Shown piece by piece: positions 1 to 8,644 of a stretch of DNA of 64,000 nucleotides. How positions within the stretch are numbered: the first letter of the stretch is position 1; each line of letters starts with the position of its first letter. Origin of the DNA: Candidatus Melainabacteria bacterium (GTDB lineage: Bacteria; Cyanobacteriota; Vampirovibrionia; Obscuribacterales; Obscuribacteraceae); contig CP064963.1 in the NCBI GenBank assembly GCA_016699165.1, positions 1,054,001 through 1,118,000 of the forward strand. Reading direction: 5' to 3'. A program made the position numbers and the translations under genes. The notes under the pieces were generated by a model that was given only the letters and a program-made list of their open reading frames with translations, did no database searches and was not told where the DNA came from.

Positions 1-867
1 AAATAATTCTAAGTGCATTTCGCCTACAGCCGTGACGATTGCAGCATGTGGTGGCGTGAGCGAACACATTCTTTTAATAGAACCTACATGGTAGGCGCCC
101 ATCTCGACTACGGCGAATTTTTGTCCTGGTTTCATGCGCTCGCGAATCTCGCGTGTCATGCCCATGTAACTATTTATACTTCTTGGTGTAGAAAATGTCG
201 GTGCCACCGCACCTAAAATGTCTGCCAAAATAACTTTGGTACTGGTTTTGCCATAACTTCCTGTAATGCCGATGACGACCGGATCTACGTCTTTTAAAAT
301 AGCACGTGCCTGGTTGGCGAAATTTTCTTGCAGACCTTTTTCGTAAGGGTCGAGCAACCAGTTAGACTTAACCAGATACCACGATATAAACTGGATTAGA
401 ACTAGATTTTTGATCCAGAAGGCTGTGAAAACATAGTCGTAAAAGTGCCTGAATGAAAACATCATCACAAGCCCTAAAGACACTGTATAAGTACATAATG
501 CCAGGTTATAAATGCGCTTAGCACGCTCGGTCATTTTGAGCGAAACTTTGGCTTGGGTCATTGGATTTTCTTCGCGCGAGGCGACATAGAAAAGCAAGAG
601 CGCAAGTAAAACTGTTATATAAGGTGTAAAAGTCGGCGCATAATTATGGCATAAATAACTTCCGGCAATACCAACTAAACATACAAGCGAGCCCCGCGTA
701 TCATAAGCTTTTCGAGCGAAAAACCATTTTTTGAAACGGTGATGGTCATAGTCTTCTTGTTGTAAAAATTGCATGTAACGCTTGGCGCGTCTGGTGAAAA
801 AATAGACACTAGAGCATGCTGCAAAAAGAACAACTATTAAATTGATAATAAACTGGTCATCAAACAC
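1..867 (-). CDS. Membrane-anchored Mur ligase, MurF-like (partial, C-terminus beyond window edge)
   Basis: Reading the minus strand from a GTG at 867 gives 289 codons without a stop to the window edge. About 190 N-terminal residues hold roughly five hydrophobic segments, then the Mur ligase P-loop GITGSYGKTSTK, followed by EMGAYHVGSIK and HAAIVTAVGEMHLE, which match the central ATPase domain of MurF-type ligases (UDP-MurNAc-tripeptide:D-Ala-D-Ala ligase). Normal MurF has no membrane segments; I know MurF-like proteins of this TM-anchored form from other phyla, but the substrate is not proven here. GGAGG at 880-884 is its ribosome binding site and lies inside the preceding hydrolase gene; the coding regions overlap by 8 nt. 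It is the last visible gene of the murC-murB-hydrolase operon. The glutamate/D-Ala-D-Ala binding C-terminal domain cannot be seen. Confidence 0.8.
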   Translation of the reverse strand, partial: MFDDQFIINLIVVLFAACSSVYFFTRRAKRYMQFLQQEDYDHHRFKKWFFARKAYDTRGSLVCLVGIAGSYLCHNYAPTFTPYITVLLALLLFYVASREENPMTQAKVSLKMTERAKRIYNLALCTYTVSLGLVMMFSFRHFYDYVFTAFWIKNLVLIQFISWYLVKSNWLLDPYEKGLQENFANQARAILKDVDPVVIGITGSYGKTSTKVILADILGAVAPTFSTPRSINSYMGMTREIRERMKPGQKFAVVEMGAYHVGSIKRMCSLTPPHAAIVTAVGEMHLELF

Positions 868-1663
868 AGGCCGCTTTTTCCTCCTGGTTTAATTTGATAG
901 ATTGTAAAAATGGGGCAATGTAATAAGCGCAGATATGCGCACCTTCATCGATGAAGGGAAAATGGTCTTTGCCTGGCAATGCCACAAACTGAGAGCCTTT
1001 GATAAGCTCGTGAAAACGTTTGCCCGACTCAAGAGGAGTTTCGGTATCTTTTGCTCCCCACAATATAAAAGTTGGGCATTTAATAAGTTGACTGTCCTGG
1101 GTCAAGTCTTCATTGACTGATTTTACAAGTATAGTCCGCATCTCACCTGCGTTTTTATAATCAAGCGAGGCAAATTTAGGAACAAACCAGTATTGAAAAA
1201 TCTTGGAGCCCGCCATACCATCAATTGCTTTTACAGTCTTGGATAACATGCCGATTGCTTTGGCGCGTATATTTTTTGGAAATTTGAGCTCGCGCTTTAG
1301 TCCACCTGAATTGATTAGAACCACACCCGAAACCAAGTCTGGATACATGCTGGCTAAGCGAACAGATACTCTGCCACCAAAGCTGTGACCAATAAGAAAA
1401 CACTTGTCGATATTTTTAGACTCACAAAATTGTCTGACACCAACACCGTATTCGCGCGTGTCCCAATCGGTCTCGGGCTTTGGTGATTTACCAAAACCTG
1501 GTAAGTCTAAAATATAAACAGTGTAGAAATTGCTTAAAAGCTCTCCCAACGCCCGCATGGATTGAAGGTTTTGTCCCCAGCCGTGCATCATGATTATGGG
1601 AATATCGCATTTATTTTGCGATTTGTCTTTTGATTTGAGCAACACAAAATTGATATTGGTCAT
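860..1663 (-). CDS. Alpha/beta hydrolase fold protein
   Basis: A 267-aa soluble alpha/beta hydrolase. The oxyanion region HGWGQNL, the nucleophile elbow GHSFGGR (Ser), an Asp in LWGAKDTETP and a His in GKDHFPF form a complete catalytic triad. No signal peptide is seen, so it should act in the cytoplasm. I prefer the ATG at 1663, which overlaps the murB stop as ATGA and has GAGGG about 10 nt upstream; an in-frame ATG at 1672 lies too close to that motif. It sits between murB and a membrane-anchored Mur ligase with overlaps on both sides, so translation is probably coupled, which points to a role in envelope metabolism. The substrate cannot be read from sequence; esterase, thioesterase or peptidase are all possible. 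Confidence 0.85.
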   Translation of the reverse strand: MTNINFVLLKSKDKSQNKCDIPIIMMHGWGQNLQSMRALGELLSNFYTVYILDLPGFGKSPKPETDWDTREYGVGVRQFCESKNIDKCFLIGHSFGGRVSVRLASMYPDLVSGVVLINSGGLKRELKFPKNIRAKAIGMLSKTVKAIDGMAGSKIFQYWFVPKFASLDYKNAGEMRTILVKSVNEDLTQDSQLIKCPTFILWGAKDTETPLESGKRFHELIKGSQFVALPGKDHFPFIDEGAHICAYYIAPFLQSIKLNQEEKAACV

Positions 1664-2556
1664 GACTTCCATGCCCTCAATTCTTCATCGGTGAATTTAC
1701 CAAGCGTTTTCCACTCTGGAAGCATTCTTACATGAAACTGCTCTTGTACCATTTCTTGCATACGACCAACCAGATTGGCTACGTCATGCGATGTGGCGCC
1801 ACCCATGTTTACGACAAAATTGGCATGCAGCTCAGAAACTGCTGCTTTACCTTCTTGCATGTTTTTTGCACCAGACTTATCTAGTAAAAAACCAGCGCTT
1901 CTATCAGGGTCAGGATTTTTGAATGTACTTCCGGCATTGGGAAATCCAATGGGTTGTGTGCGCATTCTGTATTCTTCGTTGTGTTTGGTTTTTGCCACAA
2001 TTTCCTCAGCCTCGCCGTGCGGCAAATTGAATACGGCTGAGACGATAACGTGCTTTTGTGGATCTAGTTTGCACTTTCTATAAACAAAACCGACTTCGTC
2101 ATTTTTCAAAGTCACAAGTTTTTTGGCTTCTGAATCGAAGTAAGTAACTGTATCTACGATATTAGCCATACAGCTTCCGTGAGCACCAGCGTTCATGATG
2201 ACGCCACCACCCACGGTTCCTGGAATTCCTACCGCAAATTCAAGTCCTGAGTATCCTTTTTGAGCAGCGAATTTAGCTAAATGCGGAAGACGTGCTCCCG
2301 CTGCGGCTTCAAGCTGACTTTCAGAAATTTGTTTTATTTCAGTTAAGTCTGTAGTGCGAATAACCGAGCCGTCAAATCCCTCTGAAGATATAAGCAAGTT
2401 CGAGCCGCCACCAATGACATACCAGGGCTCGCCATTCATTTGCCCGACTAGTTGTACAAGCTCGTCGATTGTTTTGGGATGACAAACACGCCGCGCGTTA
2501 CCGCCAATTTTCAAAGTCGTATAGCGTGCCAATGGGGCATTAGCTAATTCGTCCAT
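1660..2556 (-). CDS. murB: UDP-N-acetylenolpyruvoylglucosamine reductase MurB
   Basis: FAD-dependent reductase that converts UDP-GlcNAc-enolpyruvate to UDP-MurNAc in the cytoplasm. FAD-binding motifs VIGGGSNLLI and GIPGTVGGGVIMNAGAH are visible, and NAGSTFKNP contains the catalytic Ser of the family; the late LPEW Glu fits the second catalytic position. At 298 aa it has the size of a compact type II MurB. The ATG at 2556 lies 1 nt after the murC stop, so the two are almost certainly co-translated. Its stop overlaps the hydrolase ATG by 4 nt. Confidence 0.95.
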   Translation of the reverse strand: MDELANAPLARYTTLKIGGNARRVCHPKTIDELVQLVGQMNGEPWYVIGGGSNLLISSEGFDGSVIRTTDLTEIKQISESQLEAAAGARLPHLAKFAAQKGYSGLEFAVGIPGTVGGGVIMNAGAHGSCMANIVDTVTYFDSEAKKLVTLKNDEVGFVYRKCKLDPQKHVIVSAVFNLPHGEAEEIVAKTKHNEEYRMRTQPIGFPNAGSTFKNPDPDRSAGFLLDKSGAKNMQEGKAAVSELHANFVVNMGGATSHDVANLVGRMQEMVQEQFHVRMLPEWKTLGKFTDEELRAWKS

Positions 2557-2557
2557 T

Positions 2558-4096
2558 CTACTTTTTTTCCGACAAAGAAAGCATAGTCAAAAGTTTCGGC
2601 CCAATATTGGTGATGTCACCTGCGCCGACAGTCAAAAGCAAATCGCCCGGCTCAAGCTCGCTCATTACATTTGAGGCAATGTCACTGACTGCGCCACCAA
2701 TGTATTTTACTTGCTTGTGATCGACTTCTTTGGAAAACACTTCTGAGTTGATACCATCTATTGATTTTCCACGAGCTATATAAACGTCGCTCATCAAAAC
2801 CAAGTCGGCATATTTGAAGGAACGACAAAAATCTTGCCAGTGGTCTTTCAATCTGGAAGGTTGATGCGGTTGAAAGAGTATTACAACCCGCTTCAGTCCT
2901 TGATCTTTGCCCTTCACTTGAAGATAGTCTTGTGCAGCTTTCAGTGTTGCCACCACTTCGGTTGGGTGGTGAGCATAATCATCGACTATAAGAACTCCAC
3001 CAGATTGACCCAATATTTGAAAGCGTCTGTTCACGCCCACAAATTGCGATATAGATTTGTTTATAGTTTCAAAATCCAATCCGCATAAAAGTCCAGTGAT
3101 GATTGCAGACAACGCATTAGCTTTGTTGTGTTCGCCTGGAACGCTCATGGCTACTGTGCCAAGCAACTCGTCTTTGTGATAGACACGCATCGAAAAGGAG
3201 TCGGGACTTTCAAATGTGTAATCGCAGTTGGCAGTTTCAGGAGTACCTTTGGTGCCGTAAGTAATTAGTTTGGATTTTTGTCCTGGCGAGATATTGCCTG
3301 CAAGCTCTCTGCATCCAGCATCGTCCATGCACAAAATGATTTTGCCTTTGGTTTGCTCAGCAAACACAAGCATAGACTTTTGAATCTGAGCCAGTCCCCC
3401 TGGATAATTCTCCAGGTGGTCGCCTTCGATATTAGTGATGATTGATATGTAGGAGTCGACTTTTATTTGAGTGCCGTCGCTCTCATCTATTTCAGCCACA
3501 AAATATTGACCATCGCCATGAATCGAGTTGGCTTTGATTTTTTCGAAAATTCCGCCTACCACCACAGATGGTTCAAGCTTTCCGTCCAAAAGTATTTGAG
3601 AGACCATGCCGGTTGTAGTTGTTTTGCCGTGGGTGCCCGAGACACCAATTAGCTTTTTCTGTTTGGTCAGTTCGCACAAAAGATCCGAGCGATGCCATAC
3701 AGGCAGATTGAGACGCTCAGCCTCAGCCATTTCCGGATTCTCTCTTGAGATGGCGGTAGACACCACCATAAGTCCTGCATCAGCAACATTGGACGCGTTA
3801 TGTCCAATATATATCTTGGCACCACTGGCTTCTAATTCCTTGGTGATGTCTGAGCCAGACTTATCGGAGCCGCTCACCTTCTTGCCTTGAGCGAGTACCA
3901 GGCGAGCAAGGGCAGACATGCCGATGCCACCGATACCAACAAGATGCACGGTCTTACCTGATTTGGTCAGCTTTTCAAAATCAACAGAAGTTTTAGTAAT
4001 AGCGCTTTGAGTATTACGAGTATCTATATCCAAGTCCCGCCTCGCATATCCTGCATATACAGCCAGCTTTGGTAAGTCACACAAAGTTTCGGCCAC
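2558..4096 (-). CDS. murC: UDP-N-acetylmuramate--L-alanine ligase MurC
   Basis: ATP-dependent ligase that adds L-Ala to UDP-MurNAc. The N-terminal nucleotide motif HLVGIGGIGMSAL, the ATP P-loop GVSGTHGKTTTTGM, the DYAHHPTEV segment and GAGDI near the C-terminus are all typical of MurC. The only in-frame start that covers the domain is a GTG at 4096, giving 512 aa, about 45 residues more at the N-terminus than most MurC proteins; no clear Shine-Dalgarno precedes it, so the exact start is uncertain. It is the first gene of the minus-strand cell-wall operon. Confidence 0.95.
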   Translation of the reverse strand: MAETLCDLPKLAVYAGYARRDLDIDTRNTQSAITKTSVDFEKLTKSGKTVHLVGIGGIGMSALARLVLAQGKKVSGSDKSGSDITKELEASGAKIYIGHNASNVADAGLMVVSTAISRENPEMAEAERLNLPVWHRSDLLCELTKQKKLIGVSGTHGKTTTTGMVSQILLDGKLEPSVVVGGIFEKIKANSIHGDGQYFVAEIDESDGTQIKVDSYISIITNIEGDHLENYPGGLAQIQKSMLVFAEQTKGKIILCMDDAGCRELAGNISPGQKSKLITYGTKGTPETANCDYTFESPDSFSMRVYHKDELLGTVAMSVPGEHNKANALSAIITGLLCGLDFETINKSISQFVGVNRRFQILGQSGGVLIVDDYAHHPTEVVATLKAAQDYLQVKGKDQGLKRVVILFQPHQPSRLKDHWQDFCRSFKYADLVLMSDVYIARGKSIDGINSEVFSKEVDHKQVKYIGGAVSDIASNVMSELEPGDLLLTVGAGDITNIGPKLLTMLSLSEKK

Positions 4097-4155
4097 ATCT
4101 AAATATAGCGAGAAAGCGCCAAAGACTCAACGGAATTACTATTTAGTTTTGAAGT

Positions 4156-4428
4156 CTATTTGCCAGATTTTAACAGGTGAAGCTTAGCTGCTAAACGAGA
4201 CTTTTTGCGGTCTCCTGTGTTTTTGTGCAGCACACCTTTGGCGATTGATTTGTCCACAATTTTGTAGAAAGCGGCAAGGCTTGTATCAATAGCCTTTTGA
4301 TCAGCCGATTTCATGGCGTCTTCAACGTGGTTTTGAAAAGTTCTCAACTGAGATTTGTATGTGCGGTTGCGCAGGCGGTTGCGTTCAGCAACTTTGACTC
4401 TTTTAATGGCAGATTTGATATTGGGCAC
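4156..4428 (-). CDS. rpsT: 30S ribosomal protein S20
   Basis: A 90-aa basic protein beginning MPNIKSAIKRVKVAERNRLR, the canonical S20 N-terminus that binds the 5' domain of 16S rRNA. The helical body with DKSIAKGVLHKNTGDRKKSR and the Lys-rich end also match. It lies 59 nt upstream of murC on the same strand, so it could share a transcript with the cell-wall operon. Confidence 0.95.
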   Translation of the reverse strand: MPNIKSAIKRVKVAERNRLRNRTYKSQLRTFQNHVEDAMKSADQKAIDTSLAAFYKIVDKSIAKGVLHKNTGDRKKSRLAAKLHLLKSGK

Positions 4429-4545
4429 GGATCTTAACTACGCCTCACCGGATATATACATGAAGGGAATAATTCTAGCACAAAGCCCTCCGGCGCCACT
4501 AAAAGAGCCTGGCTGGTTAAAGAAGAGCTTAACAAATTGAATGAC

Positions 4546-5064
4546 TTAAGTCTGGGGAGCGCCAGCAGCTGGACCAGGATCATTGCCGCCAGTGCTTGGG
4601 TCTTGGGCATTACCAGGGTCGCTTGTAAGTTGGATGATTTTGTTCTCTTCCTCACCGCCGCCAGCAGTGTAACTTAAAGCGGCCTTTGCAACTGTCTGAT
4701 TTTTGGGTCCGTGTTGTTGGACCAAAATTTGAACTGTTTGAGACATCACATTTTGTGCATGCTTCTTCCAGTTGGCAGGCAGTCTATTCATGCCTTCTTT
4801 TATTTTTTTACCGCTCTTAGCGATTGCCTGGACCGACTTTCCATCTTTTGCAGCTTTGTCGAAAGCTTCGCTACTTTTGTCTTTACTGTCGCCTGCGTCT
4901 TTCTTGGCGTCTTTGTCAGTGTCCTTGGGCTTTGCCGCTTCTGCTTTTTTGCCACTATCCTTAGAGATATCGAGCAAATTGAACCCACCGCTTCCGGACT
5001 CGTCCGGTCGCTCCTGCCTCTTGGGCAATTTATCCATTGGGTCTTTATTGCTGTCGTTGTTCAT
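4546..5064 (-). CDS. Hypothetical protein, charged disordered N-terminus
   Basis: A 172-aa protein that I do not recognise. Residues 1-75 are rich in Lys, Asp, Ser and Glu and look disordered. A short amphipathic part around residues 80-130 (SGKKIKEGMNRLPANWKKHA, then SQTVQILVQQHG) may be folded, and the tail is Gly/Pro/Asp rich. There is no signal peptide or membrane segment. A perfect TATAAT lies about 50 nt upstream at 5114-5119. Open frames on the opposite strand here are hydrophobic shadows of the charged coding sequence. Confidence 0.65.
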   Translation of the reverse strand: MNNDSNKDPMDKLPKRQERPDESGSGGFNLLDISKDSGKKAEAAKPKDTDKDAKKDAGDSKDKSSEAFDKAAKDGKSVQAIAKSGKKIKEGMNRLPANWKKHAQNVMSQTVQILVQQHGPKNQTVAKAALSYTAGGGEEENKIIQLTSDPGNAQDPSTGGNDPGPAAGAPQT

Positions 5065-5113
5065 CTTCTAAGGTCTGTCCTCAAGTGAGCGAAATTTACT
5101 CATAGTTATACAT

Positions 5114-5119
5114 ATTATA
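5114..5119 (-). promoter_or_regulatory. Candidate -10 box TATAAT
   Basis: The minus strand reads TATAAT about 50 nt before the start of the charged hypothetical gene. No convincing -35 hexamer sits 16-18 nt upstream, so only the -10 element is supported. Confidence 0.35.
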
Positions 5120-5200
5120 GTAAGAAAAACCGGGAAATTCTAAAAACGCTGCTAATTTCCTGAATTTGAGCTTAATCCGGGCGACTTACATTGTCAATGG

Positions 5201-6472
5201 TTATCGTACGCTCCAATCAAACTGATATCGAATTTGCACTGAGCTTGGCGAGCCTTTTGGAAGAGGATCTAATGGTGATGCCTGACTGAGTGCTTGTAGC
5301 GCTAATTGATCTATGTTTTCTTTGCCGCTACTTTCGACTATTTGCGGCTCGACAATGCGCCCATCTTTTGTGATGGTGAAAACTGCAATCACTCGCTCTG
5401 CATTAAAACCTTTAGGTGGAGCCCATTTTGACTGAATATCTTTTTTCATTTTTTTCATATATGAGCCAAAATCAAGAGCTGGTCCTGAATTGTTTGATTC
5501 GTTATCGTCATCGTCGTCGTCATTTTTTTCGTTTTTTAAAGGAGCGCTTTTGGCTGCTAGTTGGGCTTGACGCTCTTCGACATATACAGTGTCAGGATTA
5601 TGTCCGATGCGAATATGATCTGGAGTCGAGCTTTTAGTCGGCATTCCAAGAATGGCTTTCACAACCAAAGAATCGTTTCGCGGATAAGCAAAAATCGCTT
5701 TCTCGGTGCCTGCGTTTTGCTGGACATATTGAGTTATGGCAAATAGATCAGCTTGTCCGCCACCGGCCTTGAGAGCTTCTGTCATGTTGTCGACAAGTGC
5801 TGAACACTTTTTGGTCTGGGCGTGTTGAGCGTCGCTACCAGGAGCTGTGGCAGCAAAAATAGTGGTATTGGTTTCTTGTGCAATTTCATCATATATTTTG
5901 GATGGAGGCGACGACCCATCATCAAGATGTACAGTCGGACTTATATCCAGAAGACATATTATGTAGGGAGATTGAGATCTTTTAGCAACATTTTTGAGTG
6001 TGTCGCGCAAACTAATTGTATTTTCGATGCTGCTTTTGGCAGATGGTGTGTCATAAAAGCAAAGATAGATGTCATTCTTACCAGGAATTGTTTTATAACG
6101 AGTGTTGAAATAAAGTAAGACAAGATCGCCTGGCAGTGCGTGTTTCAATAGCCAGGGCTCACCCAGACATTTATCTATATTGCTCTTTATTGTTTTAGTA
6201 CCTGAAACAGTTGCCACTTGCGCCGGTGCAAAGCGACCAAACTGCGGGTTTACAAGAATCTCTTTTAAGGCGACGCCACTATCAGTTGCAGATGTTATAG
6301 AAGGAATGTCTTTGTCGAAAAATTTTTCGCACGAAACTATAAGAGCCCATTTTTCTCTGATGGCAGGCTTCTTTTCTTTAGCAGGAAGTGCAAACGCTTG
6401 TGAACTTTGAAAAATTACTACTATTAAAACTATAAATTGAATAGATAAAAGATTGAGCACTGGTCTAAACAT
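5201..6472 (-). CDS. Secreted pseudo-caspase (C14-like) with TonB-like C-terminal domain
   Basis: A 423-aa protein with an N-terminal signal or anchor (residues 5-28). Residues about 40-270 follow the caspase/metacaspase fold: KWALIVSCEKFFD, then GDLVLLYFNTRYK (115-127) where active enzymes have YFSGHG, NDIYLCFYDT, and CLLDISP (173-179) where they have LLDACHSG. The catalytic His is therefore Arg125 and the Cys is Ser178, so peptidase activity is not expected. After an Asp/Asn-rich linker, residues about 335-423 resemble the TonB/TolA C-terminal domain (WAPPKGFN, VFTITKDGRIVEPQIVESSG). It probably acts in the periplasm as a binding or scaffold protein. The family assignment rests on motif spacing read by eye. 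Confidence 0.7.
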   Translation of the reverse strand: MFRPVLNLLSIQFIVLIVVIFQSSQAFALPAKEKKPAIREKWALIVSCEKFFDKDIPSITSATDSGVALKEILVNPQFGRFAPAQVATVSGTKTIKSNIDKCLGEPWLLKHALPGDLVLLYFNTRYKTIPGKNDIYLCFYDTPSAKSSIENTISLRDTLKNVAKRSQSPYIICLLDISPTVHLDDGSSPPSKIYDEIAQETNTTIFAATAPGSDAQHAQTKKCSALVDNMTEALKAGGGQADLFAITQYVQQNAGTEKAIFAYPRNDSLVVKAILGMPTKSSTPDHIRIGHNPDTVYVEERQAQLAAKSAPLKNEKNDDDDDDNESNNSGPALDFGSYMKKMKKDIQSKWAPPKGFNAERVIAVFTITKDGRIVEPQIVESSGKENIDQLALQALSQASPLDPLPKGSPSSVQIRYQFDWSVR

Positions 6473-6898
6473 TACTGATTCTCTAATGATTGAAAAATTT
6501 ATAGGTAACTGTCTCTAAGTCGTAACTTTAGCACATGAATTTTTCGGTCCTGCAAAAGCAGGTACTTAGGAAACCAAGATTGCATGCGACATTCAAATTG
6601 CATATACAATCAGATCGGTTTAGTTACAGGTGATGCATAAATCTGGACTCGAATTTATATGAATATCGCAAAACCCAGCAAAATCAAAAGCTTAAATGCG
6701 ATTGTTATATCCTGAAAACTAAATTGAAAAAGTTGTCCGTTTTTTACGCAGTCATCCGGGATTAAATAATCTACAGCTGTTCATAACCTGTCGAAAAGGG
6801 CTGTTTAATCAGAGCATATTTGCCCCTAACCCATAAAGACATATCATTCGAATCAATGTCATATTCAGTACTTACAGAATCGCCATAAGGAGCAGGGG
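6473..6898. other. 426-bp divergent intergenic region
   Basis: Separates the minus-strand pseudo-caspase gene from plus-strand rsmI and must hold both promoters. I see a small hairpin (CCTGC-AAAA-GCAGG, 6549-6562) without a T-run and no small ORF with a good ribosome binding site. No promoter pair was strong enough to call. AAGGAG at 6886-6891 belongs to rsmI. Confidence 0.5.
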
Positions 6899-7771
6899 TT
6901 GTCAGCAAGACTGTTCATAATTTCTACACCAATCGGAAATCTAAAAGATATATCCGCACGAGCAAAAGAGGCACTTGCAAGCGCAAATGTAGTTCTGGCT
7001 GAGGATACACGCGTTTCACTCAAACTGCTCAATCATCTAGATCTGAAGAAGAAGCTCATCAGCTGTCACAAGTTCAACGAAAAATCGCGCCTAGAATTGC
7101 TTGCCACTTTATTTGAAGAAAATCAAGATGCTGCTCTAATAAGCGATGCTGGCACACCTTGCTTGTGCGACCCTGGGCAACTGGTGATTCAAACGGCAAT
7201 AGAATTGGGCTTTGAAATTGTGCCAATTCCAGGTCCCACAGCCATTATTCAAGCCTTAATAGGCAGTGGGCTTGATTCCAGTCGGTTTAGTTTTGAAGGC
7301 TTCTTGCCAGACAAGAAGAAAGATATAAAACTGCTCGCCCAATCTTTAGTACACGAAAAGCGAACAATGGTCTTTTTTGTCCCTCCCCATGGACTTTTAG
7401 AAAAATTGTTCACTCTAGCTGAAATATTCAAAGATAGACCTGCTTGCGTGGCGCGCGAGCTTACAAAGATGCACGAAGAATTTATTAGAGCCAGCTTGCC
7501 TGAAATTCACCACTTTTTAAATAGAGAGGAAAATCAAGCAAAGCTAAAAGGCGAATTCACTCTTGTAATCGAAGGCAATAAAGAATCAGAGCCAGAAGAA
7601 GAAATTGATCATGAGCAGCTCAGACAATATATACAGATGGCTTTGGCAAACGAACAGTCGGTTAAGGACATTGCCGCTTCGTGTCAGGCGCGATTTGGAA
7701 TGCGCAAATCTGAGGCATATAAGTTGACTCTGGAAATCATGCAAGATTCTTTGGGCGAAAATAACTTATAA
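6899..7771 (+). CDS. rsmI: 16S rRNA (cytidine(1402)-2'-O)-methyltransferase RsmI
   Basis: SAM-dependent ribose methyltransferase acting on C1402 of 16S rRNA. The N-terminus shows STPIGNLKDISARAKEAL and LAEDTR, followed by ALISDAGTPCLCDPG and PIPGPTAIIQAL, the SAM-binding signatures of the RsmI/tetrapyrrole methylase fold. At 290 aa its length is typical, including the C-terminal extension. The start is a TTG at 6899 with AAGGAG 7 nt upstream; no ATG fits. It opens a plus-strand run with the PilZ gene and uppP. Confidence 0.93.
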   Translation: MSARLFIISTPIGNLKDISARAKEALASANVVLAEDTRVSLKLLNHLDLKKKLISCHKFNEKSRLELLATLFEENQDAALISDAGTPCLCDPGQLVIQTAIELGFEIVPIPGPTAIIQALIGSGLDSSRFSFEGFLPDKKKDIKLLAQSLVHEKRTMVFFVPPHGLLEKLFTLAEIFKDRPACVARELTKMHEEFIRASLPEIHHFLNREENQAKLKGEFTLVIEGNKESEPEEEIDHEQLRQYIQMALANEQSVKDIAASCQARFGMRKSEAYKLTLEIMQDSLGENNL

Positions 7772-7780
7772 TCTATCTCT

Positions 7781-8644
7781 ATGCTCGAAACGAACAGTAT
7801 CTACAAAATAAAATTCGAAGTTGCACCTGGCGAATTCGACTTTGGTCGTGCCACCATAGTGTCAAAAACAGCCAGTCAAGTTTGTTTGCAAATAAAATCT
7901 GGTCAGAGCACAAATAAAAATTTACCGGCTGGAACAAAAATTTGGTTCGTTCAAGAAACCGGCATAACTGGCTTTGCTGGCTTATGGGCATCAAATGTTA
8001 TTGGCAGTCAATTAGTGAAAGGCAAAAAAGTACTTGTTTGTGGTTTGCCCAAACTAAAGCCGCTAAAACAAAGACGCAAAGTTAATCGAGTAGAAGTAAA
8101 ACTGCCTGTCACGCTCACCGCCGATGATACTAATGCTAAACCTCGCTCTTTTCAAACAATCGACCTTTGCCGCTCTGGCTCTAAGCTTGAAACCAAACTG
8201 ATTCAAAATCTTGGCATTGAAGCTGGTCAGCAAGTCAAAGGCGAATTTCAAATGCCCGATGGCGTGCTTAAAATTAAAGCGCAAGTAATTAGAGTCGAAT
8301 CTAATTGGCTTGCTAACAAGTCTTTGGTGGCTTTGCAATTCATCGCTTTAAGCAAAGAGTCTTCAGACAAACTGGATAAGTTTCTAGTCAAATTGGGTGG
8401 GCAGCCAGGCACTGACAAAACCAAGTCAGACAAAGAGAATCAGTCACTACCAAAGAGTGGTCTCAATTCATGGTCAGCTCAAATAAAAGAGAAGAAGACT
8501 CTATTGCCTGGCTCGGGCAAAACACGAACTACTTTGGCTGATGCCACAAAACCTCTGACCAAAGCTCAAAGTGTAAAAGCTCCAGTCAAAACACCTGTTC
8601 AAGCACAAGCAAAAAAAGCAGTTACTAAAAAGAGATCAAAATAG
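7781..8644 (+). CDS. PilZ-domain protein (putative c-di-GMP effector)
   Basis: A 287-aa cytoplasmic protein. Residues 1-95 look like the YcgR-type N-terminal beta domain, then QRRKVNRVEVKLPV supplies the PilZ RxxxR motif and TIDLCRSGSKLE the (D/N)xSxxG motif, with Cys in place of Ser. PilZ domains bind cyclic di-GMP and modulate motility or envelope partners. Residues after about 205 form a Lys/Ser/Pro-rich, probably disordered tail. It starts 9 nt after rsmI and its stop abuts the uppP TTG. The partner is unknown. Confidence 0.75.
   Translation: MLETNSIYKIKFEVAPGEFDFGRATIVSKTASQVCLQIKSGQSTNKNLPAGTKIWFVQETGITGFAGLWASNVIGSQLVKGKKVLVCGLPKLKPLKQRRKVNRVEVKLPVTLTADDTNAKPRSFQTIDLCRSGSKLETKLIQNLGIEAGQQVKGEFQMPDGVLKIKAQVIRVESNWLANKSLVALQFIALSKESSDKLDKFLVKLGGQPGTDKTKSDKENQSLPKSGLNSWSAQIKEKKTLLPGSGKTRTTLADATKPLTKAQSVKAPVKTPVQAQAKKAVTKKRSK

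Noticed and set aside
13..216. Plus-strand 67-codon ORF at the window start
   Set aside because: Shadow of the Mur ligase gene, whose P-loop and family motifs are read on the minus strand.
4711..5088. Hydrophobic plus-strand ORFs that look like membrane proteins
   Set aside because: They are the complement of a Lys/Asp-rich minus-strand gene; no ribosome binding site fits.
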